A program made the translations under genes and the position numbers. Of a DNA stretch of 64,000 bases, positions 51,768 to 61,211 are shown in pieces. Within the stretch, counting starts at the first letter, position 1. The number at the start of each line of letters is the position of its first letter. The notes beneath the pieces are model-generated. The model worked only from the letters and a program-made list of their open reading frames with translations. It was not told where the DNA came from and did no database searches. This stretch comes from DDH964 sp963806685 (GTDB lineage: Bacteria; Desulfobacterota; Desulfuromonadia; Desulfuromonadales; DDH964), in NCBI GenBank assembly GCA_963806685.1, contig CAWDZB010000017.1:251618-315617 (forward strand). Reading direction: 5' to 3'.

Positions 51768-52248
51768 GGGCGGACTCCGGCAGATGGAAAACCTGTTGGG
51801 GCGCAGTCCTTTTTTCGATTCTAGATTTTCAACAGGCTGGCCCTATCCAAAGCCATCTCGAACATCGGCCCAACCCCCTCTGTAAGCTTCCCGTAATACT
51901 GACAGATTAAGATTAAAACAGAAAGCGCAAAGCCGCTGAGCGGTTGGACGCGAAAGGTAGCGGTTAATTCTTCCCCTGCACTTGAATTTCGCGCCTGGAA
52001 GCCTTCATCCCTCTTACGAATCCGGCAAACCAAGGCGTTGCCACTTGGACCATGGGGGCCAACACGTCAAGGGCAAGGCCGTCTGAAAAACCGGAGCGGA
52101 AAGGCCCAGTCCACGGCAAGGGGTAGAATTGCCAATTTCCTGCCACCCCTGCACCGCGCGAAACGCCCACGACTGGGTAATCGTGGGCGTTTCGTGTTCC
52201 CTAGAGGGCGGTCAAGATGATCTTTTTACCTTTCTGAACTAAACGAAA
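51768..52248. other. Intergenic region with a strong hairpin
   Basis: No gene is supported in these 481 bp. A perfect 13-bp hairpin lies at 52160-52193, next to the J-domain gene's stop. Confidence 0.6.
52160..52193. terminator. Hairpin downstream of the J-domain/winged-helix gene
   Basis: GAAACGCCCACGA and TCGTGGGCGTTTC form a perfect 13-bp stem with an 8-nt loop, about 55 bp past the stop. Confidence 0.65.
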
Positions 52249-52836
52249 TTAACGCTTACCAGCACATTTCATCGCTTCCTCGCTGTCGGGGTCATAAACT
52301 TCGAGCAGACGGTCCGGCCTTACCGGCAATCGCTCCTGCTCTGCCTGATCGACCCCCTGTGCGGTAATCGCCAAATGACCCGTTTCCATTCGTTCCACCC
52401 AGCCCTTGGCCTTGAGGTACCACAAGTGGAACTCCACCAATTCAAGCGGGGTGCCGAGGAGATGGGCCATCTGGTTCTCCCCCAGGCCGGGACTTTTCAT
52501 GTTTCGCCGTCGCTGAACGTAAAGCATTGACAGCAGGCGCTCCCGTATCGCCTTGTCATCGCCAAGCGATGAATTGTCGCTGGCCAGCGACGCGAGCCGC
52601 CATTTTCGATTCCAGTAATCCTGATGTCTTACATCGTACCCAGCACGGACCTGGGGATTTGAGAGCGTCCGATGAGCCTCAATAACCTGGACGAAGCGGT
52701 CATTGTCCGCAAAGTCTTTGTTGTCTGGATGGTACTTCTTGGCGAGATGCCGAAAGACCCGTTCAATGGTCTCGGCGTCGGCATTCGGACTCAGTTGCAA
52801 TAACTCGTAGTAATCGACGAATTCATTTGCGCTCAT
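52249..52836 (-). CDS. J-domain protein with winged-helix C-terminus
   Basis: 195 residues. The J domain occupies about residues 7-70 with the HPD motif (KKYHPDNKDF). The C-terminal part (about 95-175) looks like a winged helix: LLSMLYVQRRRNMKSPGLG, LLGTPLELVEFHLWYLKAKG and WVERMETGHLAITAQG with a typical wing. It is not DnaJ. A DNA-binding or protein-binding partner of Hsp70 is plausible but unproven. The ATG at 52836 has GAGAGGGG upstream. Confidence 0.75.
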   Translation of the reverse strand: MSANEFVDYYELLQLSPNADAETIERVFRHLAKKYHPDNKDFADNDRFVQVIEAHRTLSNPQVRAGYDVRHQDYWNRKWRLASLASDNSSLGDDKAIRERLLSMLYVQRRRNMKSPGLGENQMAHLLGTPLELVEFHLWYLKAKGWVERMETGHLAITAQGVDQAEQERLPVRPDRLLEVYDPDSEEAMKCAGKR

Positions 52837-53151
52837 GGAAGCCCCTCTCAGTATTGGGGTTGTCTGAATCGACCCCTTCTACAACCTCATCAAAGTTGAC
52901 CTTGCCAATGTAGCCAAAGCTCCGGAACAAGTCAAAGAAATAGGTGCGTCCAGTAAGCCATGTCTTTGATTTCCGAAAAATGCTACTGGCATTTTAATGG
53001 TTTATCTCTCAACCCCTTCAGGCCTGATTCACCAGGCGGGCTTTTCGTGTTGGGTGGACAGTGAGAAAAGAAACATACTGGAACCTGCCGCAGCGATGGA
53101 AAGTATCTTCTTCAGACGCCGTCAATCGCCCCTCCCCACTACCGATGTCAC
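52837..53151. other. Intergenic region downstream of the AraC pseudogene
   Basis: No gene is supported. A short hairpin-like GCCTG-ATTCACC-CAGGC occurs near 53025. The stretch is the 5' region of the J-domain gene and the 3' region of the AraC pseudogene. Confidence 0.5.
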
Positions 53152-53882
53152 CTACCCCCTCTCACCAGCCGCCTGTTGCCGCAAGTTCGTGACGTCGCGC
53201 AGCGGCGGCGCACCGAACAGGCGTCCGTACTCCCGGCTGAACTGCGACGGGCTTTCGTAGCCAACCTGGAAGGCTGCGGTCGCGGCGTCGAGACGTTCGG
53301 CCAGCATCAGCCGCCGGGCCTCCTGCAGGCGCAGCTGCTTCTGGTACTGCAGCGGGCTGAGCGCGGTCATGGCGCGGAAGTGGTGATGGAAGGTCGAGGT
53401 GCTCATCCGCGCCTATTCCGCAAGGTCGTCGATGCGTAAGGGTTCGGCGAAGTTCCCCTTCAACCATTCGAGCGCCCGCGCAATCTGATGGCTCTGGCTC
53501 CCGGCGGCGGCAGGTGGCTGTCCGCCATCAGTTGGGAGACCTCTCGCAGATCAAACGTCAACCTGAGCCCCAGAAAAGGCTTCTCCGGGCTCGCTTCGAT
53601 GATCTGCACCACCGTCGGCAGATGGACCGAGGTGATCAGGTAGTGCTGCGGGTCGTAGACATAGGTATCGTCGCCGAGTTGCACGCGCTTGGCGCCCTGC
53701 GCGACCAGACAGATGCTCGGTTGGTACATGCCAGTGATCGGCTCGGTCGGCTCCATCCGCCGGAACAGCGACAAGCCCGGAATGGCCGAGGTGTGCAACT
53801 CGCCCTGTTCGGTCCATCGGGCAACGCCCTTGACTAAATCTTCCCGGGAAACGGCCAAGTCGTTTCGCTCAAGCTCTGCCAT
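53152..53882 (-). pseudogene. AraC-family regulator (YqhC-like), decayed
   Basis: The start (53882, MAELERNDLAVSREDL) encodes the AraC-type N-terminal sensing domain, ending at LPPPG. The frame then runs into unrelated residues and stops at 53460, but the -1 frame picks up SQSHQIARALEWLKGNFAEP, the usual joint to the DNA-binding domain. About 60 residues expected between the LPPP segment and SQSHQ are missing, and an in-frame TAG follows LRIDDLAE before MSTSTFHHHFRAMTALSPLQ. So at least one deletion and one nonsense change are present. YqhC homologues activate aldehyde-reductase genes; candidate targets lie at 56.8-59 kb. Confidence 0.85.
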
Positions 53883-54195
53883 ATCTGCCTCTTTCTTCGA
53901 TATTTTCCCCTAATTATAGCCTATCCCAGCATTCGATAAACAGCTCCATTCCCTGGCCACGCCGCTCGGCCGGTGGAGTTTGGGAGTGAACTTTTTTATT
54001 TACTCGGGCAGGAAAATAGCCGATAAAATTAGTCATATTAATTGCCCTGCTGCTTTTCTCGGCTTACTCTAGGGATACCTGTTGTGATTATGCAGCCTTG
54101 GAGCAAGAATCAAGATTTTTCCCCAGAAAAGTGGAGCGATAAGTAGGTCGGTTGGCGACGCATCAATTCTTTGGTCAAATTTCAGGAACGGATTT
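53883..54195. other. Leader region of nifS
   Basis: No gene is supported. The region is AT-rich from about 53985 to 54060 and precedes nifS; candidate -35/-10 elements are weak, so no promoter is annotated. Confidence 0.5.
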
Positions 54196-55356
54196 ATGGA
54201 ACGAATCTATCTCGACAACAATGCCACCACCATCGTCGATCCGGCGGTGCGCGATGCCATGGAACCCTTCTACTGCCACATGTACGGCAACCCCAATTCG
54301 CTGCACTCTTTCGGCATCGAGGTGCGCCCCTATCTGCACCAGGCGATGGAGCAGCTCTACGTGGGAATCGGCGCCAGCGACGAGGATGATATCATCGTCA
54401 ACTCCTGCGCCACCGAAGGGAACAATACGGTCATCCTCGGTATCTATTTCAACCTGCTCAAGGATACGCGCAAGAAACACATCATCACCACCCAGCTTGA
54501 GCATCCCTGCGTGCGTGAATCCTGCCGCTTTCTCGAGCGGCATGGCGTCAAGGTGACCTATCTGGCGCCTGACCGGGAAGGCCTGATCACCGCAAAGATG
54601 GTCAAGGAGGCGATCACCGATCAGACCGCGCTGGTTTCGGCCATGTGGGCCAACAACGAAACTGGCCTGATCCTGCCGATCAAGGAGATCTCCGAGGTCT
54701 GCAAGGAGCGCGGCGTTTACCTGCACACAGATGCCGTGCAGGCGATCGGCAAGGTCAGGGTCGACCTCAAAGAGGTCCCTGTCGACTACCTGACCTTCAG
54801 CGCCCATAAATTCCATGGACCTAAGGGGGTTGGTGGTCTTTACATCCGCAACGGCGCCAGCCTGCCGCCATTGCTGCATGGTGGCGAGCAGATGGGGGGC
54901 CGCCGGGCCGGAACCGTCGATGTGCCGGGGATGGTCGCGATGGGCAAGGCGATGGAACTGGCCAACACCCATCTGCCATATGAGAACACCGAGGTCCGGC
55001 GGCTGCGTGACAAACTTGAGGATGCGCTGCTGAAAATTAACGATATCCTGGTGATCGGCAAGCGGGAACTCCGTACTCCCAACACCGTCTACGTCAGCAT
55101 TCGCGGCGTCGAGGGGGAAGCCCTGATCTGGGACCTGAACCAGAACGGCATCGCAGCATCGACCGGCAGCGCCTGTGCCTCCGAATCGCTCGAGGCCAGC
55201 CCGATTCTCACCGCCATCGGTGCCGACAAAGAGTTGGCGCATACCGGTGTGCGCCTGAGTCTGTCACGCTTCACCACCGAACAGGAGATCGACTACACTA
55301 TCTACGTGATCAGTAAAGCGATCACCCGGCTGCGTGGGCTATCGACCTCATACTGA
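54196..55356 (+). CDS. nifS: NifS-type cysteine desulfurase
   Basis: 386 residues, a cytoplasmic PLP enzyme that removes sulfur from cysteine for Fe-S cluster assembly. MERIYLDNNATTIVDPAVRD opens the protein; the PLP-binding Lys205 is in SAHKFHGPKGVGG, and the persulfide Cys327 is in GSACASES. The ATG at 54196 has AGGAACGG upstream. nifU follows 43 bp later, making a NIF-type operon. No nitrogenase genes are seen nearby, so the pair probably serves general Fe-S assembly, as in Campylobacter and related lineages. Confidence 0.95.
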   Translation: MERIYLDNNATTIVDPAVRDAMEPFYCHMYGNPNSLHSFGIEVRPYLHQAMEQLYVGIGASDEDDIIVNSCATEGNNTVILGIYFNLLKDTRKKHIITTQLEHPCVRESCRFLERHGVKVTYLAPDREGLITAKMVKEAITDQTALVSAMWANNETGLILPIKEISEVCKERGVYLHTDAVQAIGKVRVDLKEVPVDYLTFSAHKFHGPKGVGGLYIRNGASLPPLLHGGEQMGGRRAGTVDVPGMVAMGKAMELANTHLPYENTEVRRLRDKLEDALLKINDILVIGKRELRTPNTVYVSIRGVEGEALIWDLNQNGIAASTGSACASESLEASPILTAIGADKELAHTGVRLSLSRFTTEQEIDYTIYVISKAITRLRGLSTSY

Positions 55357-55399
55357 AAAGCAGCCGGCACTGAATTGAACGGATAACAGGAGAAGATCC

Positions 55400-56368
55400 A
55401 TGGCAAAAAATGATTTGATCGGCGGCGAACTCTGGGAACAGTATTCCAACAAGGTGGCCGACCGGATGAACAACCCGCGCAATTTCGGCGACCTGACCGA
55501 AGCCGACGCCCAGAAAATGGGGGGACGGCTGGTGATCGCCAACGAAGGCGCCGAATCCTGCGGCGACACCGTGCGCCTCTTCTGGATCGTCGACGAGAAA
55601 ACCGACACGATCAAAAAAGCGACCTTTAAATCGTTCGGCTGTGGCACCGCCATCGCCGCAACCGATATGATGGCCGAGATGTGCATCGGCAAGACCGTCG
55701 ATGAAGCGGCCAAGATCACCAACCTCGATGTCGAACACGCCCTGCGTGACCAAGAGGACAAGGCCGCCGTGCCGCCGCAGAAGATGCACTGCAGCGTCAT
55801 GGCCTACGAAGTGATCAAGCGCGCCACCTCGATCTATCGCAACGTCGACATTTCAACCCTCGAAGAAGCCGACATCGTCTGCGAATGCGCCCGCGTCACC
55901 CTGCAGACCGTCGAAGACGTGATCCGGATCAACGATCTGAAAACTGTCGAGGAGGTCACCGACTACACCAAGGCCGGGGCCTTCTGCAAATCCTGCATCC
56001 AGCCCGGTGGCCACGAAAAACGCAAGCATTACCTGGTCGATATTCTCGCCCGGGTCCGCGCCGAGATCGAGCGCGAGCGTCACCCCGAAAAAGCTCTCAC
56101 CGACGACTTTGCCAAGCTCTCGGTGGTCAAGCAGATCAAGGCGATCGAAGCCGCACTCGACGAATACATCCGCCCAGCATTGGCCCGTGATGGTGGCGGT
56201 ATCGAACTCGAAGATGTCCAGCCCGGGGAAAACGGCAATGTCAACGTCCACCTCCGCTACCAGGGATCGTGTAAGGGGTGCGCCGGCAGCGCGGCCGGCA
56301 CCCTGACCTTTGTCGAACAGACCTTGCGGAAAAACCTGAGCGATAAAATCCGTGGGGTGGTCGTTTGA
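55400..56368 (+). CDS. nifU: NifU three-domain Fe-S scaffold
   Basis: 322 residues with the full NifU layout. The IscU-like domain has Cys54 (ESCGDTV), Cys81 (FGCGTAIA) and Cys131 (KMHCSVMA). The central BFD-like [2Fe-2S] domain has Cys161-x-Cys163 (CECARVTL) and C-x2-C (FCKSCIQPGG). The Nfu domain near the C-terminus has CKGCAGS. It assembles clusters with sulfur from NifS, encoded 43 bp upstream. A strong terminator follows at 56391. Confidence 0.95.
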   Translation: MAKNDLIGGELWEQYSNKVADRMNNPRNFGDLTEADAQKMGGRLVIANEGAESCGDTVRLFWIVDEKTDTIKKATFKSFGCGTAIAATDMMAEMCIGKTVDEAAKITNLDVEHALRDQEDKAAVPPQKMHCSVMAYEVIKRATSIYRNVDISTLEEADIVCECARVTLQTVEDVIRINDLKTVEEVTDYTKAGAFCKSCIQPGGHEKRKHYLVDILARVRAEIERERHPEKALTDDFAKLSVVKQIKAIEAALDEYIRPALARDGGGIELEDVQPGENGNVNVHLRYQGSCKGCAGSAAGTLTFVEQTLRKNLSDKIRGVVV

Positions 56369-56861
56369 AGCAGATTCAGTGTACGTACCAAAACCCCCGT
56401 CCGATCATCCGGACGGGGGTTTCTCAAATGTAAGGCTTCCTGGGAAGAGCCAAGGGGACGTTCTTAAATTCTTTTGTCGCGGAATGCAGCCCTTGGCTTG
56501 TCAGGACCAATCTAAGATCGGTGTGCCGACATTTGTTGGACGGTATTGATCAGATTTAGCGCCGCACCTGGAAGTCTGTCGGGATATCCCTCGTTCCATT
56601 CGGTCTTTCGGGCAATGCTCCGGATGGGCGCTGTCACGGCGACAGCAGACAGGCTGCGCTCGATTTTCTGCACAACCCCTTATTCCTCACCTGCAATCCC
56701 CTGACTTCAGGCAGCCTGCTCCGCCCCTTCCTGGCAAACCTTTTCCGTCTCTTCGGACAATCAGGCAATGATCCAGCAGGATCGGTCTACCCGCTTGCGC
56801 TTCGGCGAGAGTAGAGTAGGTTCAACGAAGAGAACACCCGAAGCGGTGAAAGGAGTGAGCA
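56369..56861. other. Intergenic region after nifU
   Basis: Apart from the terminator at 56391-56422 I see no gene in these 493 bp. Around 56450-56470 GAGCCAAGGGGACGTTCTTAAATTC resembles sequences near dispersed REP/RAYT elements; only a resemblance. Confidence 0.5.
56391..56422 (+). terminator. Terminator of the nifS-nifU operon
   Basis: AAACCCCCGTCCG and CGGACGGGGGTTT form a 13-bp stem with a short loop, followed by TT. Confidence 0.85.
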
Positions 56862-57866
56862 ATGAAAAAACGCATTTTGGGCCAGAGCGGCCTGGAGGTT
56901 TCGGCCCTGGGCCTGGGCTGCATGGGGATGAGTTTCTCCTACGGCCCGCCCAAGGACAAGCTGGAGATGATCGCGCTGATCCGCACTGCCGTGGAGCGCG
57001 GCGTCACCTTTTTCGACACCGCCGAGGTCTACGGCCCCTTCACCAACGAGGAGCTGGTCGGCACGGCCTTGGCCCCGCTGCGCGAAAAGGTGGTAATCGC
57101 CACCAAGTTCGGCTTCAACACCAACATCGACCCGCGCAACCCCAAGAAGGGCGAGTCGCCGGTGAACAGCCGCCCCGAGCACATCAAAAAGGTCGCCGAG
57201 GCCTCGCTCAAGCGCCTCAAGACCGACGTCATCGACCTCTTCTACCAGCACCGGGTCGACCCGGATGTCCCCATCGAGGAGGTCGCCGGCGCGGTGAAAG
57301 ACCTGATCGCGGCAGGCAAGGTCAGGCACTTCGGCCTCTCCGAAGCCGGGATTCCGACCATCCGCCGCGCCCACGCGGTGCAGCCGGTGGCCACAGTGCA
57401 GAACGAGTACTCCCTCTGGTTCCGGCGCCCCGAGGAGGGGCTGCTGCAGACCCTCGAAGAACTCGGCATCGGCCTGGTCCCCTACAGCCCTTTGGGCAAG
57501 GGCTACCTCACCGGAAAGATGGACGAGAAGACCAGCTTCGGCAGCGATGACTTCCGCAGCCGGCTGCCCCGCTTCACCCCGGAAGCGCTCAAGGCCAACC
57601 ACGCCCTGGTCGAGCTGCTCGGCGCCATCGCCAAACAGAAGAGCGCCACCCCGGCGCAGATCGCCCTGGCCTGGCTGCTGGCGCAGAAGCCCTGGATCGT
57701 ACCGATCCCGGGGACCACCAAGCTGCACCGTCTGGAGGAGAACCTCGGCGCGATCAAGATCGAACTTTCCGCCGCCGACCTGCAAAGGATCGACAACGCC
57801 GCCGCCGCAATCAAGATCGAAGGGGCGCGCTACCCGGAAAAGCTGGAAGCGATGACCGGACGGTAA
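56862..57866 (+). CDS. Aldo/keto reductase
   Basis: 334 residues, an NADPH-dependent (beta/alpha)8 barrel that reduces aldehydes. The family motifs include LGLGCMGMSFSYGP, FFDTAEVYGPFTNEELVG (Asp-Tyr), VVIATKFGFN (Lys) and FYQHRVDPDVP (His) of the catalytic tetrad, and IPGTTKLHRLEENLG near the end. AAGGAGTGAGC precedes the ATG. It is followed 29 bp later by an alcohol dehydrogenase gene, a pair typical of a detoxification operon. Confidence 0.9.
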   Translation: MKKRILGQSGLEVSALGLGCMGMSFSYGPPKDKLEMIALIRTAVERGVTFFDTAEVYGPFTNEELVGTALAPLREKVVIATKFGFNTNIDPRNPKKGESPVNSRPEHIKKVAEASLKRLKTDVIDLFYQHRVDPDVPIEEVAGAVKDLIAAGKVRHFGLSEAGIPTIRRAHAVQPVATVQNEYSLWFRRPEEGLLQTLEELGIGLVPYSPLGKGYLTGKMDEKTSFGSDDFRSRLPRFTPEALKANHALVELLGAIAKQKSATPAQIALAWLLAQKPWIVPIPGTTKLHRLEENLGAIKIELSAADLQRIDNAAAAIKIEGARYPEKLEAMTGR

Positions 57867-57895
57867 CCGAGCCAATAACAATAAGGAGCATAGCC

Positions 57896-58957
57896 ATGAA
57901 ACAAGCCAAAGCCTATTCCGCCGCCAGCGTTACCGCCAAGCTGGCTTCAACCACCATCCCGCGTCGCGCCGCCACCCCTCGCGACGTAGCGATCGAGATC
58001 CTCTTCTGCGGCGTCTGTCACTCGGACCTGCACACGGTGCGCGACGAGTGGCACAGCGTCATGCCGACGACCTATCCCTGCGTGCCGGGGCACGAGATCG
58101 TCGGCCGGGTGACCGGCGTCGGCAGCGCCGTGACCAGCGTCAAGACAGGCGACCTGGTCGGGGTCGGCTGCCTGGTCGACTCGGACCATGACTGCCCGAG
58201 CTGCCAGAATAACGTCGAGCAGTTCTGCCCGGGCGCCACCTTCACCTACAACTCGCCGGACCAGCACGGCACGGCACCGGTCACCTACGGCGGCTACTCG
58301 GAGCACATCGTCGTCGACGAGCGCTTCGTGCTGCACGTTCCCGCCAACCTCGATCTCGCCGGGGTGGCGCCGCTCCTCTGCGCCGGGATCACCACCTATT
58401 CGCCGATCCGGCGTTGGGGCGATATCAAGGGCAAGAAGGTCGGCGTGGTCGGTCTCGGCGGCCTCGGGCACATGGGGGTCAAGTTCGCCTGTGCCTTCGG
58501 TGCGAAGGTGGCGGTCTTCACCACCTCGCCGAACAAGAAGGCGGACGCGCTGCGCCTGGGCGCCCATGAAGTGATCATCTCCACCGACCCCGAGCAGATG
58601 AAGTCCCACGCCTGCAGCTTCGACTTCATCCTCGACACCATCGCCGCCGAGCACGACATCAACGCCTACCTGGGCATGCTCGGCCTCGACGGCAACCTGA
58701 CCCTGGTCGGCGCGCCGGAGACGCCGCTACAGGTCTCGGCCTTCGCCCTGCTCTTCGGCCGCAAGAGCCTCTCCGGCTCGCTGATTGGCGGCATCAAGGA
58801 GACTCAGGAGATGCTCGACTTTTGCGGCAGGCACAACATCACATCCGAGGTCGAAGTCATCCCCATCCAGAAGGTCAACGAGGCCTACGATCGGCTCGCC
58901 AGGTCGGATGTGAAGTACCGCTTCTCCATCGACATGGCGTCGCTGAAGTCGGAGTAA
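57896..58957 (+). CDS. Zinc-dependent alcohol dehydrogenase (YahK-type)
   Basis: 353 residues of the cinnamyl-alcohol-dehydrogenase class. The catalytic zinc site is CGVCHSDLHTVRDEW and PGHEIVGRV; the structural zinc cysteines are around DCPSCQNNVEQFCPGA. The cofactor fold shows VVGLGGLGHMGVKFA. It reduces aldehydes with NADPH. AAGGAG precedes the ATG. It follows the aldo/keto reductase gene and is closed by a strong hairpin. A YqhC-like regulator that might have controlled them is decayed (53152). Confidence 0.9.
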   Translation: MKQAKAYSAASVTAKLASTTIPRRAATPRDVAIEILFCGVCHSDLHTVRDEWHSVMPTTYPCVPGHEIVGRVTGVGSAVTSVKTGDLVGVGCLVDSDHDCPSCQNNVEQFCPGATFTYNSPDQHGTAPVTYGGYSEHIVVDERFVLHVPANLDLAGVAPLLCAGITTYSPIRRWGDIKGKKVGVVGLGGLGHMGVKFACAFGAKVAVFTTSPNKKADALRLGAHEVIISTDPEQMKSHACSFDFILDTIAAEHDINAYLGMLGLDGNLTLVGAPETPLQVSAFALLFGRKSLSGSLIGGIKETQEMLDFCGRHNITSEVEVIPIQKVNEAYDRLARSDVKYRFSIDMASLKSE

Positions 58958-58996
58958 CCGACAACGGTCGTTGATTGGTAAAGATGCGCCATGAAG

Positions 58997-59035
58997 AAAG
59001 GGCCGCCCGGCAGGATAATTGCCGGGCGGCCCTTT
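58997..59035 (+). terminator. Terminator after the alcohol dehydrogenase gene
   Basis: AAAGGGCCGCCCGGC and GCCGGGCGGCCCTTT form a perfect 15-bp stem with a 9-nt loop. Confidence 0.9.
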
Positions 59036-59169
59036 GGGGGCTAGGGAAAGGGGATGGAGTTAAATACGGCCTCTTCAGACTTCCAACTTCTCCCACGCAT
59101 TGAAACTCGCCGCGTTAAGCCGAGCCACGGCGCTCGGGCTATTGCGGGTGGCTGAGGAGCTTGGCAGGC

Positions 59170-59346
59170 CTAGGCCGGAATCCAGTAGCAGCGCTTGGGG
59201 GAAACGATCTTCTCCGCTTTCTTCAACTGATTCATGGCCTTGTCGACCTCTTTGCGGTCCAGTCCTCCGAGCTCGGCAATCTTTCCGGCGTTAAGAGGCT
59301 CACCTGCCGTTCGCATGACGTTCAGTACCTGTTCCGTAATATCCAT
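59170..59346 (-). CDS. Small winged-helix protein
   Basis: 58 residues from ATG 59346, with GGAGG nine bases upstream (MDITEQVLNVMRTAGEPLNA). The rest, GKIAELGGLDRKEVDKAMNQLKKAEKIVSP, is a typical helix-turn-helix of the winged-helix type with a basic wing end (KRCYWIPA). It is probably a small DNA-binding or Fe-S-type regulator. It lies divergent from the acetolactate-synthase-like gene, whose promoter it may control. Confidence 0.7.
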   Translation of the reverse strand: MDITEQVLNVMRTAGEPLNAGKIAELGGLDRKEVDKAMNQLKKAEKIVSPKRCYWIPA

Positions 59347-59547
59347 GTCTAGTCCTCCTGGCAGGGTCAAGTGATTGCAACAATATACAACCTTTTGACT
59401 CATAAATCGAGCGCTGTCTCCAGGCCCCGATGCTGCCCAGCCTTCCCGTCCGGGCCCAATCTCTCCCGGGGCGGAATGGCGGTTTGCGCATCTCCATCAC
59501 AGGCCGCATAATTGGACGTGTTTACTCCCCCAGGAAAGGACGAGCCT

Positions 59548-61194
59548 ATGAATGCGGCAGATCTATTTATCAAGGCCCTGGAAAACGAGGGCGTCGAGGT
59601 CATTTACGGTGTGCCGGGGGAGGAAAATCTCGATTTCCTTGAAGCACTGCGCAAATCTTCCATCAGGCTGATCCTGACCCGACATGAACAGGGCGCGGCC
59701 TTCATGGCCGCGACCTACGGCCGTCTGACCGGCAAAGCCGGGGTGTGTCTATCCACCCTCGGGCCCGGCGCCACCAACCTGGTCACCGGCGCGGCCTATG
59801 CCCAGCTCGGGGCCTTTCCGATGCTGATGATCACCGCCCAGAAGCCGATCAAAGTGAGCAAGCAGGGGCACTTTCAGATCGTCGACGTGGTCCGGATGAT
59901 GGGCCCGCTGACCAAGTACACCCGGCAGATCGTCGATGTCAACCTGATCCCCTCGATGGTCCGCGAGGCCTTCCGTACGGCCCAGGAAGAACGCCCCGGC
60001 GCAGTCCATCTGGAACTGCCGGAGGATGTCGCCGCCGAACCGGTCGGCAGCACAACCGCTCCGGTCTTCGAGATCAGCCGGGTCTACCGGCCGCGGGCGA
60101 TCGACGCGGTGATCGACGAGGCGGCGGAGATGATCCGCCGGGCCAGGGACCCGCTGCTGCTGATCGGCGCCGGCGCCAACCGGCAGCGGGCGCGCAGCGC
60201 ACTGGACGATTTCGTGCGCGAAACGGGTATCCATTTCTTCACCACCCAGATGGGCAAGGGGGTCATCGACGAGAACAATCCGCAGTGCCTGGGGACCGCG
60301 GCCCTCTCCAGCGGCGACTACATCCACTGCGCCATCGACCACGCCGACATGGTGATCAACGTCGGTCACGACGTGGTGGAAAAGCCGCCCTTCTTCATGC
60401 ACCACAACGGCAAGCAGGTGATCCACGTCAACTTCAGCTCGGCGGTGGTCGACAACGTCTACTTCCCGCAGCACGAGGTCGTCGGCGACATCGCCGAGAG
60501 CATCACCCGTCTCACCGCCGAAGTTGGCAGGCTGCATCAGGAGTGCGGTTATTTCCGGCGGGTCCGGGAGACTCTCCGTGCCCACCTGCTGGAGAAATCC
60601 GCGGATGCCGGCTTCCCCGTCAAACCGCAGCGACTGGTGGCGGACGTGCGGCAGGTGATGCCGAATGACGGGGTGATCGCCCTCGACAACGGCGTCTATA
60701 AACTCTGGTTCGCCCGCAATTACCTGGCCGCCGAACCGAACACGGTGCTGCTCGACAACGCCCTGGCGACCATGGGTGCGGGGCTTTCTTCGGCCATGGA
60801 GGTGGCGCGGCTCTGGCCGCAGCGGCGGGTGCTGTCCATCAACGGCGACGGCGGCTTCATGATGAACTGCCAGGAACTGGAGACGGCAGTCCGCCTGGGG
60901 CTCAACCTGGTGGTGCTGGTCCTCAACGACGGGGCCTACGGCATGATCCGCTGGAAACAGTACGCCATGGGCCTTCCCGATTTCGGCCTGGAATTCAACA
61001 ACCCCGATTTCGTGCGCTTTGCCCAGAGCTTCGGGGCCCAAGGGCACCGGGTGACCGCGACCGACAACTTCGCTCCATTGCTGGAAAGCTGTTTTGCCGG
61101 AGGCGGAGTCCATCTGATCGATGTGCCGGTCGATTACACTGAGAACTCCAGGGTGTTGATCGATGAGCTCAAGGAGATGGCCTGTCTGCATTGA
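59548..61194 (+). CDS. Acetolactate synthase-like, ThDP-dependent enzyme
   Basis: 548 residues of the ThDP-dependent decarboxylase family. Residues YGVPGEENLDFLEAL and RHEQGAAFMAATYGRLTGKA carry the catalytic Glu. The C-terminal ThDP motif is INGDGGFMMNCQELETAVRL with GAYGMIRWKQY nearby. It would condense two pyruvates to acetolactate (catabolic AlsS-type or IlvB-like). The start at 59548 has AAAGGA upstream; the in-frame ATG at 59512 is less likely. No small regulatory subunit gene follows, which favours the AlsS type, and no alsD gene is seen. Confidence 0.85.
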   Translation: MNAADLFIKALENEGVEVIYGVPGEENLDFLEALRKSSIRLILTRHEQGAAFMAATYGRLTGKAGVCLSTLGPGATNLVTGAAYAQLGAFPMLMITAQKPIKVSKQGHFQIVDVVRMMGPLTKYTRQIVDVNLIPSMVREAFRTAQEERPGAVHLELPEDVAAEPVGSTTAPVFEISRVYRPRAIDAVIDEAAEMIRRARDPLLLIGAGANRQRARSALDDFVRETGIHFFTTQMGKGVIDENNPQCLGTAALSSGDYIHCAIDHADMVINVGHDVVEKPPFFMHHNGKQVIHVNFSSAVVDNVYFPQHEVVGDIAESITRLTAEVGRLHQECGYFRRVRETLRAHLLEKSADAGFPVKPQRLVADVRQVMPNDGVIALDNGVYKLWFARNYLAAEPNTVLLDNALATMGAGLSSAMEVARLWPQRRVLSINGDGGFMMNCQELETAVRLGLNLVVLVLNDGAYGMIRWKQYAMGLPDFGLEFNNPDFVRFAQSFGAQGHRVTATDNFAPLLESCFAGGGVHLIDVPVDYTENSRVLIDELKEMACLH

Positions 61195-61211
61195 AGGCCG
61201 GGGAAGGCCGC

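Noticed and set aside
54196..56368. Nitrogen-fixation locus
   Set aside because: No nifHDK or other nif genes are in the window; NifS/NifU are also used for general Fe-S assembly.
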